From NCBI GenBank assembly GCA_963920705.1, contig CAWUCO010000235.1, forward strand, positions 124,001 through 188,000: a stretch of DNA of 64,000 nt. Direction: 5' to 3'. This stretch comes from Odiellus spinosus (lineage: Eukaryota; Arthropoda; Arachnida; Opiliones; Phalangiidae). Positions 24,745-35,995 of this stretch are shown piece after piece. A program made the position numbers and the translations under genes. The notes under the pieces were generated by a model. That model was not told the origin of the DNA. It ran no database searches and saw only the letters and a list, made by a program, of their open reading frames with translations. Each line of letters opens with the position of its first letter. Within the stretch, counting starts at the first letter, position 1.

Positions 24745-25131
24745 GATATAACCCGACTCTGATAAAAACGTTATCAATTTCGCAACAAGGGCTTCGTTAT
24801 TGGGAGTTAATTATCAAAGTAGCGAAAGCTAAGGGCAATCTTTGAAAAGGTGTTTGAATCCAACGAAATGTTTGTTAGAAATAGGGCGCACTTTTTGGCC
24901 ATTTCTAGTCCCATGGCATAATCCATGATTAAGTTTAAAAAAATTACAAATAAATATTAAGTTAGAAATAACTTTTAACTTAAATACTTTTAAAATCATC
25001 CATGGAGAGTTTGATATAAATATATATATATTAAAGAATCTCCGGCGAATCATGGCAGAAGAGTTGGCTTTGTTTTGACAGTAAAAGTGTTTCAAACTAG
25101 TCATGATATCAAATTCTACGTAGATATTCTT

Positions 25132-25486
25132 TAGAGGGATAATTCAACCTACTAACACGGACTTTTTTATCGATTCTTTATCGTTTATATAGGCATAATC
25201 CAGCGGTAAAGAAATTTACAAGCATATATTAAACTAGAAATAAATTTAAAACTTACCATCAAAATAGGCTTAGCTGGATTCAAGGAGATCCTGCATATTC
25301 GACCAATGACATCAATTGGTCAATGGTCCATATATGGGGAATTCAGGATCGCCATGAATTAAAGTTTAAAATTTATTTCTAGTTTAATATTAATTTGCAA
25401 TTTTTTTTTATTGGTGGATAAGGCATATTTAAACGATAAGGAATCAATTAATAATCAGTTGTTGTTAGGTTGCATTCTCCCTTTAA
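25132..25486. mobile_element. Family B miniature element (copy 5)
   Basis: Right terminus GGTTGCATTCTCCCT|TTAA; left terminus divergent, AGAGGGATAATTCAACCT. Inner blocks as in the other copies. It sits immediately upstream of the finger-1 exon. Confidence 0.65.
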
Positions 25487-25573
25487 GCCAACTTTCCATG
25501 ATAAAAAAAAATTCTTGGAATGTTTTATCTTAAACGTCTCTCTTATCCTTCTACCTTTTTTTTAATTATTCAG

Positions 25574-25709
25574 CGCAATTACACGGAAATATCGACGTGC
25601 TTAACCCAACAGAAACGAGGCAAAGAAAGAACCCTTTTGCCGTGCGAAGTTTGTGGCAAGGCCTTCGACAGGCCATCGTTATTGAGGAGACATATGAGAA
25701 CTCACACGG
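25574..25709 (+). CDS. Zinc-finger gene, exon with finger 1
   Basis: The acceptor is TTATTCAG| in phase 0, matching the preceding exon. The donor ACGG|GTAAGT splits a Gly codon after its first base. The exon encodes 45 residues starting RNYTEISTCLTQQKRGKERT, a basic segment that could serve as a nuclear localisation signal. It continues into a complete C2H2 finger, CEVCGKAFDRPSLLRRHMRT plus final H, with C-x2-C, 12 residues and H-x3-H. The linker begins HTG and is completed by EKPH from the next exon. A TTAA-flanked miniature element (25132-25486) ends only 88 bases before the exon. Confidence 0.95.
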
Positions 25710-26212
25710 GTAAGTAATTAAAGACTAAAAAAAAACTCATACATATAGATCCTCCTCCTCTAAATCAGAACGGTTCTTCATTATCCATCCTCTTTGAATT
25801 CCCTCATCCTCATCCCGGGCATCCTCGAGACTCGATCCACGCGTAGCGTGTAAACAAAAGATTGTCCCAGCGCTGTTAATGAGTCCTCTTCCCTTCTGGT
25901 TAAACTAGCTATATACCAGAGAAGTAAAAATCCACCACCCCTACTCGTAAAAAATACAAGTTTCTATAAGTTTCGCTGCTCCAACCTAGGACTATTAACT
26001 ACTGGACATCTATCTTAATAGATAAAGAGGAATATCTGGCGCTCATAAACGCCCTAACGGCAAACTAACTAAAAAACCACGCGCTCTTCTGCCTATCCTT
26101 AGGTAACCTTAATTACAATTACGCAGTTCCTCTTTGCTCTCGCGCAGTTTTTCGTTTCCGCAGTTTTCCATTTACGCAGATTTCATTTAGGTTAGGGCCG
26201 ACGAATAAATTA

Positions 26213-26535
26213 ATGGTAAACGTGAAACTGCGCAAATGGAAAACTGTGCAAATGGAAAACTGCGCAAATGGGAAACTGCGCAAATGGGAAACTGCGCAAA
26301 TGGGAAACTGCGCAAATGGGAAACTGCGCAAATGGGAAACTGCGCAAATGGGAAACTGCGCAAATGGGAAACTGCGCAAATGGGAAACTGCGCAAATGGG
26401 AAACTGCGCAAATGGGAAACTGCGCAAATGGGAAACTGCGCAAATGGGAAACTGCGCAAATGGGAAACTGCGGAAATGGGAAATTGCGCAAATGGGAAAC
26501 TGCGCAAATGGGAAACTGCGGAAATGGGAAACTGC
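26213..26535. repeat. 16-base minisatellite, about 20 copies
   Basis: Unit TGGGAAACTGCGCAAA, very uniform, at the point where a family D element should have its left arm. Diverged reversed units (CGCAGTTTTCCATTTACGCA) lie just before it, at 26120-26185. ORFs of about 110 codons on both strands are artefacts. Confidence 0.9.
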
Positions 26536-26540
26536 AGCAT

Positions 26541-26892
26541 AGAAAATATTACAGCAACACTAAAAATAAGTATTCTATAATCGCCATGTTCGAATTTTTT
26601 AAAATAAATATTCCCCCAACACTACGTCATATTACTGTGGTAGCGTGGATATTGTAGATTCTATAGTTGATTCTCGTGCGTTCGGCACAAGTGATAAGGA
26701 TAAAATTATCCTTAATTACTTCTCAGAAATAAACTATGTCATATATCAGAAAACTATGATTTATATATTTTTGACATTTTCATTTTGAAGTCAATCCAGA
26801 GATATAAAATTTTGAATATGGCGTTTTAATAGTATGATAAAACTAAAAATATAATTCAGAGTCATTAAAACTTGGTGACAGCTTCTCTTTAA
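26541..26892. mobile_element. Family D element (copy 4), left end replaced by a minisatellite
   Basis: Contains TATAATCGCCATGTTCGAAT, ACACTACGTCATATTACTGT and the right terminus GGTGACAGCTTCTCT|TTAA. Where its left arm should be there is a 16-base tandem array (26213-26535). Confidence 0.55.
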
Positions 26893-26999
26893 GAAGGGTG
26901 GTGAGTTTTAACTACTCCTATAAATAATTAGAACGAGAAAAAAGAGAGCGAAATTGTTACGAGGCTTTCAAATAAATGAAAAACAATCAACTGGAATCA

Positions 27000-28040
27000 G
27001 GTTTCAATATCAGCGCACGCGAGGTTATACGTTACATCTTAATTATATCTAAGAGCATGGCGATTTAAGAAAAAGAACCGTGTTGAAATACTTATCTCAT
27101 TCTGAATGTAGAATATTATATAATAATTGAAAACCTTTCAAATTACGATTGAAGTCGTGCTTATTTTGAGAAAATGTATAATAACATTAAAATAATTTAC
27201 CAGACTGCTACTGCATGGTTAAGAAAACTATGTTTCCTTAACCATTGCACTAGCATTATCGTAAATTATTTTAATATTAATTAAATCACCATTTTTAATT
27301 AATTTCGGGTAAAGAATCCAAACTATATTACGATCTGTGAAAACAATTTCAGACTATTATTTTCCGAAAATGCTACTCAATTTCCATTTGGAGTTCATGA
27401 AAAATCCGTGATATATTCAAAAATAAACTTCCTGCCTCTTTCACAGTTAAAATGAATTGTAGACTTTTAAACAGGTGTTCGGGAAATATTTTGTTTTACT
27501 TTACTAACATTCGGCTGATAATCTCCTAATATTGATTTTAAAAGTTTATTGAACTCCACCCTCATCTCCACGAGCTTATTCCCCAAATTAGCTCAACAAG
27601 AACTCGATAGTTCCGTTTTCAAAAGAGGCATTCAAAACTCCCGGCGCGTCTTTTTTAACAAAAAGAAAGAAAGAAAAAAACTAGAGCTTTTAAATGGCAT
27701 CGAGAAATTGAAAACATTTTCTTCGCTTTTCCATCATCTTAAAAGTCCAAAGGAAAACTTTTAAGAATAGGAGTCGTACATTTAAATAAACATTGAGAAA
27801 GGGATTGGATTTGGAAAAAAAAAAAACAGAGCTGCAAGAGCTATTTCTTTACGCTTTGTTTGAGACGCGAAAACGCGATAAATGGAACATCCAATTCGGT
27901 TAGCCATTGTGCCCCCCTACTTCAAGAACCATTCGCGTTATTCGAGTAAATTCTAAAATAACAAAGCCGAAGGTGAATCTTGCAACACAGACTCGAGTCG
28001 CAGTCAGTTTGAAAATGCAGCACATAGCGGATCAAATTCT
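27000..28040. other. Intron 2 sequence without a recognisable feature
   Basis: An imperfect inverted pair, ATAATTTACCAGACTGCTAC and its surroundings at 27185-27270, is the only structure. The frame at 27549-27764 is Lys-rich low complexity. Confidence 0.4.
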
Positions 28041-28600
28041 CCTAGGAAATTCTAAGCGATTTTTTTAGTGATTTGGCCGGCTATTTCGTAGCTTCTTGAT
28101 TTCGTTCATTACGTCAATAATTTTGTGATTTTGTCGGAGATTTCTTGATTTCGGCAACGCTTGATTTTGTGATTTCGTCTGTGATTTCAATGATTTCGGA
28201 ATTTCGACAACGATTTCGTGATTTTCCACCACGATTTCGTGATTTTATGTAATGATTTCGTGTTTTCGTCAATGATATCTTTACTTCGTCCGAGTTTATA
28301 TTTGGTTTTCGATTTAAGATTACGTGATTTTGCCAATACTAATAATTTCGTAAAGTCTTCGGCAAGAATTTCGTGATTTCTCTAAATATTTCAGGATTAC
28401 TCCAATGTTTTCGTGATTTCATCCATGGTTTCGTGTATCCGTAAGTGATTTCTTGAATCTGTGATTTCACATATTATTTGATGATTTCCTCAAAAATTTG
28501 TCAATTTATTCATTTTGCCAATGATTGATTAATCCAATTTTTACGATTTCGTTATTTCGCCATTGTATTCCTGATTTCGCCAACATTTTCCAGATTTCGG
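28040..28600. repeat. Degenerate GATTTCGTGATTT repeat
   Basis: Loose repeats of GATTTCGTGATTTTGTC-like units of 16-20 bases over about 550 bases, much more diverged than the other arrays, so probably older. Confidence 0.6.
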
Positions 28601-28965
28601 AAGTTAATTTCACTGACTTTTCCAGGTTACGTCTGACCGGTTCTTAATAATTTCCAGGACCAATTTTAATCTTTTTTCGTGAATTTATTCTTATGGGCGA
28701 GCTCTTGGCAATCCCCACTTTTTAATTGATATAGTTTATTAATAAGGGCCGATGTTTTCTCAGAATATGAGAAAAAAACATTTTTAGGCAAATTTCCAGT
28801 TCTCGGACCATTTGACTCATTTTCAAATTCTCTGGCATTTCCCTGACCTTTATGGGCAATATTTCAAATTCCCTGACTTTTCCTTGACCTTCTGGGCCAA
28901 TTTTAAAATTTCTTGACTTTTCCAGGTCGTGCGTGAATCCTCTCTTGTATCTAGGCTTCAACCCA
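28600..28965. mobile_element. Family K dispersed repeat (copy 2)
   Basis: Reverse orientation of copy 1: CTGACTTTTCCAGGTTACGT, TTCTCTGGCATTTCCCTGAC and TTTTCCAGGTCGTGCGTGAA. Confidence 0.55.
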
Positions 28966-29697
28966 ATCTTCGCGCATTAATGCCAAAGAAAAATATAGCA
29001 AACTCTATAACTTAACATTGAAATTTCATCCTGATTCAAACCAGCCTTTTCTCTAAAATTCCCGCCATATCACTTCGTTGATTCGGATAAGACGAACGCT
29101 GAATATATTTCCATTCACTGACTTACAGACAATAGAGGCCAAGAAGAAATAAATAATTTTACAATGATTGTTTGCGCCATATATCTTTTATCTCTCCGAC
29201 TTTCATCGTATTGCTCCCTAACGCGTCATCAGGCCGATGACGAACTTTGGAGAAAAGGAGATGGAGTTCTTCTCCCGGGGCGCGACTCTGAAGCGAAAAG
29301 ATCCGAGCGCGCGCGAAAAAAAGTGAAGAAAAGAAGCCAAATCAAATGGGAACAAAAAGGGGTAAAGAAAAAACCATATAAAAATAGTGGGAGGGATGTG
29401 AGAAATAAAAAGAAAATCACACCCAAAACACGTAACAGCTTGAGGGAAACAAACGCTGGCCAAATGTATATCTATCCACATACCGGGAACGGGAGAGAGA
29501 GAAAGTGGGTAGGATGCAAAGTCATAAATCCTTTCCTTTCGAAATAACTCAATCTGGCACCCTCTATCCCAATACGAGCACCAACCATGCTTTCTTAGAC
29601 TCCCATCACCACATGGCCGAATAATACTCGTGTCAAAGAAGCACAGCTTATAAAATATTCGCGAACGACAATTATCATCGCGCCGCCCTGCTGGTCG

Positions 29698-29865
29698 TCG
29701 TTAAAGGCCTAGGATTTCTTCTGCCTGTAACCTGCCTGTTTCGCTGGAAGTGGGCTCACCTTCTGAGCTTCCCTTGTGGGTAGCAAGGCAAGAGAAAGCC
29801 TGGAGGGTGAGTTTGTTTCCAGGGTGACAGGTAGAAGTAATCCTAGGCCTTTAAAGACCTAAGGT
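29698..29865. mobile_element. Inverted-repeat element family H (copy 1)
   Basis: Ends AAAGGCCTAGGATTTCTTCT and its inverse AGTAATCCTAGGCCTTTAAA. The interior includes CACCTTCTGAGCTTCCC and AGCCTGGAGGGTGAGTTTG. It is GC-rich relative to its surroundings. Confidence 0.65.
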
Positions 29866-29921
29866 GTTGAGATGCAGACGATGAAAGCATCAGAAACGCA
29901 GCGGCAGTGCATGTCCACATA

Positions 29922-30345
29922 AGCTGTGGTCACACTAGGCCCTAGAATCGATTCAAACCGTTATACCCTCTTCAGACGAGGCGTATCTAGTCAGTTTAAT
30001 CAGATTTAATCGAGGCTTAATCACAGTTAACCGAGGTTTATTGAACTGAGAAGGCTATGTAAACCTCGGTTAAATCTAACTAAACCACGGCTAGTTACGT
30101 CTCGTCTGAAAAAGGTATTAACGAACGTTTTGCACAAGACACCATCTTTTCTCGAATCGATTTGAATCAGTTTTTCGAAACTGATTTGGGAGCCAGTTTC
30201 AAACCGATTCGCCTTCAACAACAGACAGATGATAAAGTATTAAATCGGTTTATGGAGGCGATGTGTGAATAGATGGCGATTAAAACGATTCAGGGCTATT
30301 TTAATGTCGGTTTAATTTTACCGTTTAAATTCGCTATGGATACAC
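29922..30345. mobile_element. Miniature element family F (copy 1) interrupted by family A
   Basis: Begins GCTGTGGTCACACTAGGCCC, followed by AATCGATTCAAACCG. After the family A insertion it continues with TCGAATCGATTTGAATCAG and ends in a TTTAATTTTACCGTTTAAAT block like copies 2 and 3. The right boundary is approximate. Confidence 0.6.
29964..30117. mobile_element. Miniature element family A (copy 2), nested in family F
   Basis: The left end is TACCCTCTTCAGACGAGGCG, and the right end is its near complement ending in AGGTA. TTA lies on both sides, fitting the 3-base TTA/TWA target duplications of PIF/Harbinger elements. It splits a family F element, so it is the younger of the two. Confidence 0.75.
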
Positions 30346-30429
30346 AAGCTCTAGATTCGTGTAGGTTGCTAATAGAAAAATAAATAGATGCTTGAACATT
30401 GCCCCTACAATTAGCGGAAGGGGTAGCAA

Positions 30430-30645
30430 ATATTTTCAGTTTATAAAAATTGGTCAACCAACCATAAACAGTTCATCGACAAGTACCAAAATATTTAATT
30501 TCTTTGACCATTTTGGCTCATTTTCACATTTCCTGACATTTCCCTGACTTTTGGGGCCCTTTTCCAAATTATCTACTTTTCCTAGACCTTTTGGGTAAAT
30601 TTCCAAATTCCATGACTTTTCCAGGGAATGTACGAACCCTATTAT
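30430..30645. mobile_element. Family K dispersed repeat (copy 3)
   Basis: Contains TTGGTCAACCAACCATAAAC, CATTTCCCTGACTTTTGGGG and TTTTCCAGGGAATGTACGAA. Confidence 0.5.
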
Positions 30646-31259
30646 AAAGAGTATATATTTTTGATATTATAAAATTATTGATAAAATCAATAGGTTAATT
30701 TGTACGAGAATGTTTGTATTACCTTCTTCAGAAGCCGGGACTCGTTAAAAGCTAATGGTGGTGGGTTTCTTTCGTCTACTCTACTACCAAAGATAGCGAA
30801 CAAAAATTTCGCTTTGATTCAAATATTGGCTTTGTATAATACGCCCATGATTCTAGACGGAGTCTCTCTCTTTCTCTCTCGCTCCCTGAGGATGCGGAAA
30901 TAGATGGAATAACGGAATAGGGTGTAACAACGTCACGCCGCGTGTGATTCTCCTTGGGATGTAGAGCGGGAAGCTCAAGAGTAAAGGTGTGGGAGGAAAA
31001 CGATGGGGGGGAATGCTTTAGAAAAGACTTCTGGCAATCCATATTTTATTCAAACGTTTCGAGGTATCAGGTATCAGATTTGGAAATGAACATCTACCAC
31101 TTAACGTTGATTAGGTTTTAGAATAGTATATCAATAAAAATAATCTTTCTCGAAGAGAATTATGGCCCAGTATAAGGTAAAGCCCAGTTTGCAATCAATG
31201 TTTTATAACTTTTCAAGGGAAGCTTATGTCAAATCCATTTAGATATCCGCTTCTCTGTC

Positions 31260-31378
31260 ACTCGAAACCTGATAACATTTATTCCTAGTTTAATATTTGT
31301 TTTGTAAACTTTTTATGGGTGGATTAAACCTATTTAAACGATAAGGAATCGTTGCTAGGTTGCATTCTCCCTTTAAGG
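31260..31378. mobile_element. Family B fragment (copy 6)
   Basis: Only the right third remains: TATTCCTAGTTTAATATTTG, then ATTTAAACGATAAGGAATCG and GGTTGCATTCTCCCT|TTAA. Confidence 0.55.
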
Positions 31379-32449
31379 ACAATAGAAAGTCATCGGATCC
31401 CCGAACAAACCCACGCAATTTTCGATCTCCATACATCATCATCAACGCATGAATCAATCCCACTGTTTATTGATTCATTTTTCCGAATCGTCAATGGTCA
31501 ATTTCTCCGTCTTTAATTAAGTCTCGAAACTAAAAGCGTATTATATTCTACTCCAGGAATAATATTGTAGAAAGGAGGATTATAGGTAAATATAAATTAG
31601 GTACCAGGGGGAATTTTACTATCTAAAGCGACCTTTCAACCTTTTGTTCGTAATATTTTGTCAAGAATCTTGGCGAAATCGGATTTTCTCAGACCGAAAT
31701 AGATTTCAATTAAGGACTTCGTAGAATACGTACGCTGTTTAATTTACTCGCGGGTAATATACAGATTGCCAATTACAAAAGCCAGACTTAAATTTAAATT
31801 ATTATTAATTTAGAAGCTAGGTAGCGTTACGTTTAAAAGTAAACAAGAAACTTAATTGATCTTGCGCCAAATTAATCTTTAGAAATTGGGAACAAAATCC
31901 CGAGGCAATTTTTACTAATTTAGTATGTGACGTCGGTTTTATTTTTATTTTAAAATAAAGAAAGAAAATGGCTAACACGATGAAGAAAAATCTTATAAGT
32001 TGGTTAAAAAATGGTTCAAATTCTAAATTCCACCAGAATTTGGACCCAAATAGACCAAATGAAAAAAAAAAAAAAAAAAGAAAATTCAAAAATTAGAATA
32101 CATGGTAAAGGAATATTTTTAAAAAAATTTATGAAAGAAAGAAACGCATGAAGAAGACGGAGTAAAGTTTTTAAACCAAAGGCATTTTCCATAGTGGTCA
32201 ACTTCTGTTCAATTCCGTTTTTTTCATTTGCAAATATTTGCATATGATAATATTACCCGAGGGAAATACGGTTTCTTATAAAAAAAAGTTGTCGACTAGT
32301 TATTTAAACAGCTGATGATACTCCAAATGTAAAAGGATTTCAGCATTTTCAAAAAACTTTTAGAAAATTTTAAAGAGAAGTTAAAATGTTTTTATAGTTA
32401 TCTGTTAATTTTATTGCTGGTGAGAAGCTTAAAATTCCTTCAGTTTGTT

Positions 32450-33540
32450 CCAAATTTAGAGCTCTTAAAAAATTCTGGAAGTTAATTTCCCTGACATCTC
32501 CAGGTTTTCCCTGACCATTTCGAAATAATTTCCCTGACCAATTTTAATATTTTATACGAATTTATTCTTACGAGCAAGGTCTTTTGCAATTCTTACTTTT
32601 TACGCGTCATAGTTATCAATCATGGTCGATAGTTTACTCAGAATACGAGAAAAAAATTATCTTCAGGAAAATATTTTCTGTTTAAAATAATTACGTTACA
32701 ATTGGTCAACCAAACAATCTCTTGACATGTACCAAAATAATTCATTTGTCTAACCGTTTGGGCTCATTTTCAAATTCCCTGACTTTCCCCTTACCTTTTG
32801 GGTCAATTTACAATTCTCCTAACCTTTTGGGTCAATTTCCAATTCGCCTAACCTTTTGGGTCCATTTCCAATTCGCCTAACCTTTTGGGTCCATTTCCAA
32901 TTCGCCTAACCTTTTGGGTCAATTTCCAATTCGCCTAACCTTTTGGGTCAATTTCCAATTCGCCTAACCTTTTGGGTCAATTTCCAATTCGCCTAACCTT
33001 TTGTGTCCATTTCCAATTCGCCTAACCTTTTGGGTCAATTTGCAATTCCCCTAACCTTTTGGGTCCATTTCCAATTCCCCTAACCTTTTGGGTCCATTTC
33101 CAATTTCCCTAACCTTTTGGGTCCATTTCCAATTTCCCTAACCTTTTGGGTCCATTTCCAATTTCCCTAACCTTTTGGGTCCATTTCCAATTTCCCTAAC
33201 CTTTTGGGTCCATTTCCAATTTCCCTAACCTTTTGGGTCAATTTCCAATTTCCCTAACCTTTTTGGTCAATTTCCAATTTCCCTAACCCATTGGGTCAAT
33301 TTCCAATTTCCCTAACCTTTTGGGTCAATTTCCAATTTCCCTAACCTTTTGGGTCAATTTCCAATTTCCCTAACCTTTTGGGTCAATTTCCAATTTCCCT
33401 AACCTTTTGGGTCAATTTCCAATTTCCCTAACCTTTTGGGTCAATTTCCAATTTCCCTAACCTTTTGGGTCAATTTCCAATTCCCCTAACCTCTTGGGTC
33501 AATTTCCAGGTTTTCCAGGTCGTGTACGAACCCCATTAAC
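32450..33540. mobile_element. Family K dispersed repeat (copy 4), swollen by an internal minisatellite
   Basis: Left part CCCTGACATCTCCAGGTTTT and TTGGTCAACCAAACAATCTC; right end TTCCAGGTCGTGTACGAACC. Between them the CCTAACCTTTTGGGTCAATT segment of the element is repeated about 25 times (32790-33510). Other copies have this segment once or twice. Confidence 0.65.
32790..33510. repeat. 29-base minisatellite inside a family K element
   Basis: Unit CCCTAACCTTTTGGGTCAAT plus TTCCAATTT, about 25 copies. Two sub-zones are seen, one with TTCGCCTAACC and one with TTTCCCTAACC. It ends 119 bases before the fingers 2-3 exon. Confidence 0.9.
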
Positions 33541-33628
33541 TATTAACTAAAATTGATAAATTGATTGTAATTTACTGTCCCTTGAAAGACAGAATATGTA
33601 AAGTATGTATTTTTTTTTTCATCTACAG

Positions 33629-33798
33629 GAGAAAAGCCCCACGTTTGCGACGTCTGCGGTAAGGGTTTCAGCACGTCGAGTTCTTTGAACACGCACCGAA
33701 GAATCCATTCCGGAGAAAAACCGCACCAGTGCCACGTTTGCGGGAAAAGGTTCACTGCCAGTTCAAACCTGTACTACCACAGAATGACGCATAGCAAG
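33629..33798 (+). CDS. Zinc-finger gene, exon with fingers 2 and 3
   Basis: The acceptor is ATCTACAG|. The exon starts with GA, completing the Gly of the previous linker (G-EKPH). It encodes two full fingers: [21 protein letters not shown] and [21 protein letters not shown], both with the C-x2-C-x12-H-x3-H pattern. The linker is SGEKPH. The exon ends ...HSK, with donor AAG|GTTAGC in phase 0. That donor is weaker than the GTAAGT donors elsewhere in the gene. A 29-base minisatellite (32790-33510) ends about 120 bases before the exon. Confidence 0.95.
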
Positions 33799-34011
33799 GT
33801 TAGCCTCCTTTTATTACTATTTTCTATATTTTTTTTATCGCGGAAACTCCATGCTCTAAAAGAGAGTACTACTTTTATTTCGAAGTTGATAACATATTGC
33901 GTATCATTCCGCCTTCCAATGTCTCTTAACAAACAGGGTGACACAGTACCCTACACGTGAAACCGAGAGGATGGGGTACTCCATGGTACTGGTCAGATGA
34001 GTCCTACGAAC

Positions 34012-34405
34012 TAAAGCTACGTTCACACCAGAGACTTTAGCCGCGTTCATAATAGGCCTTGGAATCGATATAATCCGTTTCAAAACCTTTCGCGTGAAAG
34101 GAAACCGTCTTATCTCGAATCGATTTATTGTTCCGATTCGGTTTGAACTACAACTACAATAAATCGATTTATAACGATAATGCGTAAACACATGACGCTT
34201 AAAACTATTCCTGGCTAATTGAATATATCGGTTTAATTTAACCGTTTCAAATCGATTAAGACCGTAGCATTTGAATCATTGTTTTCAAAACGTTTTCAAG
34301 ATAATAATTATATATTTTGCGAAATGATTTATACATGCAGTTGCCTCAAAATGATACAATTTGACCTTTCCAGAATGGTTAAAAATGGTTCAAAAGTCTC
34401 TAGCG
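34012..34405. mobile_element. Miniature element family E (copy 2) with a family F insertion
   Basis: The left end AAGCTACGTTCACACCAGAG and the right part GGTTCAAAAGTCTCTAGCGTG match the termini of E copies at 24568 and 58305. A family F copy (about 34050-34268, GGCCTTGGAATCGATATAAT to ACCGTTTCAAATCGATTAAG) interrupts it. Confidence 0.55.
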
Positions 34406-35081
34406 TGACGTTTCGGAGAATTGGTCGCGCGTTTAGGCAGTATAATTTTGAAATACAAACTATAACACACAAAAACGAGATCATTTATAATATCAGGAAG
34501 AAAGAAGGGAGAAGCAGGAGGACCCAGCAAACACGAAATATCCCCATGACATTCAGGAAATATCCATGTAGGATATTGGAAACGTCCTCATGATATCCAA
34601 ATAATCAAGAATGTCCAACCTTGGATGTTCTGAGGGTAACCAAATGTCACAGTTATCTATATTCCTATAACGTTCCAACAATATCCTTAAAGAGATTCGT
34701 CGAATATTCCATAGATATACTCATTATGTTCCAAACGTCTTAATTTGATTCACGTAATATTCCATGAACATCCGTTCAAGGTAATTGAAAATATTCTAAG
34801 AACATCCTAGAAACATTCTGGGTAGAGCCAAATGATATTCACACGAGATGCTTAGAATGATGTTCGTATATCATGCACTAGCTGCTAATTAAAGGTATAC
34901 ATTCAAATTTGTGTACGTACGTACACAATTTTAAACATAGCCCTTCCGCTTAATTTTTAAATTTAGTCCAATAAGGCTGGTATTGCAATTAAATAGTTTT
35001 AATAACCTTAAGTTTTTACAAAACTAAGTTAATTAAGAGAGAAAAAAATTGTTCCTAAATTTAAAATCATATAGACGCCCG

Positions 35082-35786
35082 TCATATTTTCTGTTTCTTA
35101 GCCGCAGTCAATTCTTTTGATTTTATTCTATCAGAAGCATGAGTGAACCAGGACTTGATATTTTTTTCAATATCAGCTATAGTTGATTCTTTAAAGCTCT
35201 TCAAGCCTCTGACAGATTCTGTTTTGATTGTTAGAAAGAAAGCAATTAAACAACAAATAAAATCTAAAGTTGCCTATAAATATTGGGAAACAGAAATTAA
35301 ATTTAAAAGTTACTATTAACTTGCCAATTATTATTTTCATAAGTCTTAGGTTGCTTAAAGGCCTTCCCAACTGTATTCTCTTGCCAAATTATATTGCGGT
35401 CTATTAAAACGAGTAAAAAGTAAAATTAAATTTTTAGCCAATTGGCAAACGTAAATTAAATTTTAAAACTATAATACGTACATTCGCTGATGGAAATTGT
35501 TCCCATTACATTTTTGTTTGTAGCTTCACCTAAATTTACAATTTCATTATATTAAGTTCTAGATTTAATTTCATTTGGTGCTCATGCAGCTCAAACTCAG
35601 TGGAAAATTTTTAATATAAGAATGAAATTAATATTACTTACTTTGGGTAGTCGAAGGCAATTTTGTCAGATAATTATTGTTTTGAGTTAAACGACTATTC
35701 AAATTCCGTGAGATATTTAGAGAGCTTGATAAAATTGTGGTACCAATAGGCTTATTTGATGTATCTCTTTCCCTTGAAGAGACCAT
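35082..35786 (-). CDS. Small four-exon antisense gene of unknown function, 138 residues
   Basis: Coding exons in transcription order: 35786-35642, 35529-35482, 35400-35314 and 35218-35082. The donors are GTAAGT, GTACGT and GTAACT, and every acceptor ends in AG. Three successive phase-1 junctions keep one frame of 138 codons to a TGA. The start used is the in-frame ATG of the second transcribed exon (MVSSRERDTSNKPIG). The N-terminal half is Ser/Thr/Asn-rich. The C-terminal half is Lys-rich and likely helical (ADIEKNIKSWFTHASDRIKS), ending KKQKI. The introns are 81-112 bases. ATTAAA lies about 80 bases past the stop. I recognise no family. The gene sits in intron 3 of the zinc-finger gene, on the opposite strand, inside an inverted-repeat element, so it may be transposon cargo or a captured host gene. 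Confidence 0.65.
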
Positions 35787-35941
35787 ACTCTTGTTTTTGT
35801 CAGCATTAGAAGATATTTTCGCATTATGTAGGTCTAAAAGTATAAATTTAATTTTAGCTTAAATTTCAAACTAAAAAATTAAAATTTATGACTTTTGAAT
35901 TAGGTAGCGCGATTAAAAATGAATAATAAAAAATGTTTTAC

Positions 35942-35995
35942 CTGAATTTCCTTATTCATGGATTCCAATTAACCTTAACGTGAAGATCCAAACAC
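35942..35995 (-). other. Probable 5' non-coding exon of the small antisense gene
   Basis: Reading the minus strand, AATTCAG|GTAAAA provides a donor 108 bases before the acceptor of the first coding exon. The exon contains an ATG (MNKEIQ), but after splicing that frame ends early, so I treat it as leader with a short upstream ORF. The upper boundary is arbitrary. The CG-richer stretch at 36050-36230 is the likely promoter area. Confidence 0.35.

Noticed and set aside
26187-26657. Several overlapping ORFs of about 110 codons in the 16-base array
   Set aside because: They are open in nearly all frames on both strands because the unit lacks stops. That is a composition artefact, not a gene.
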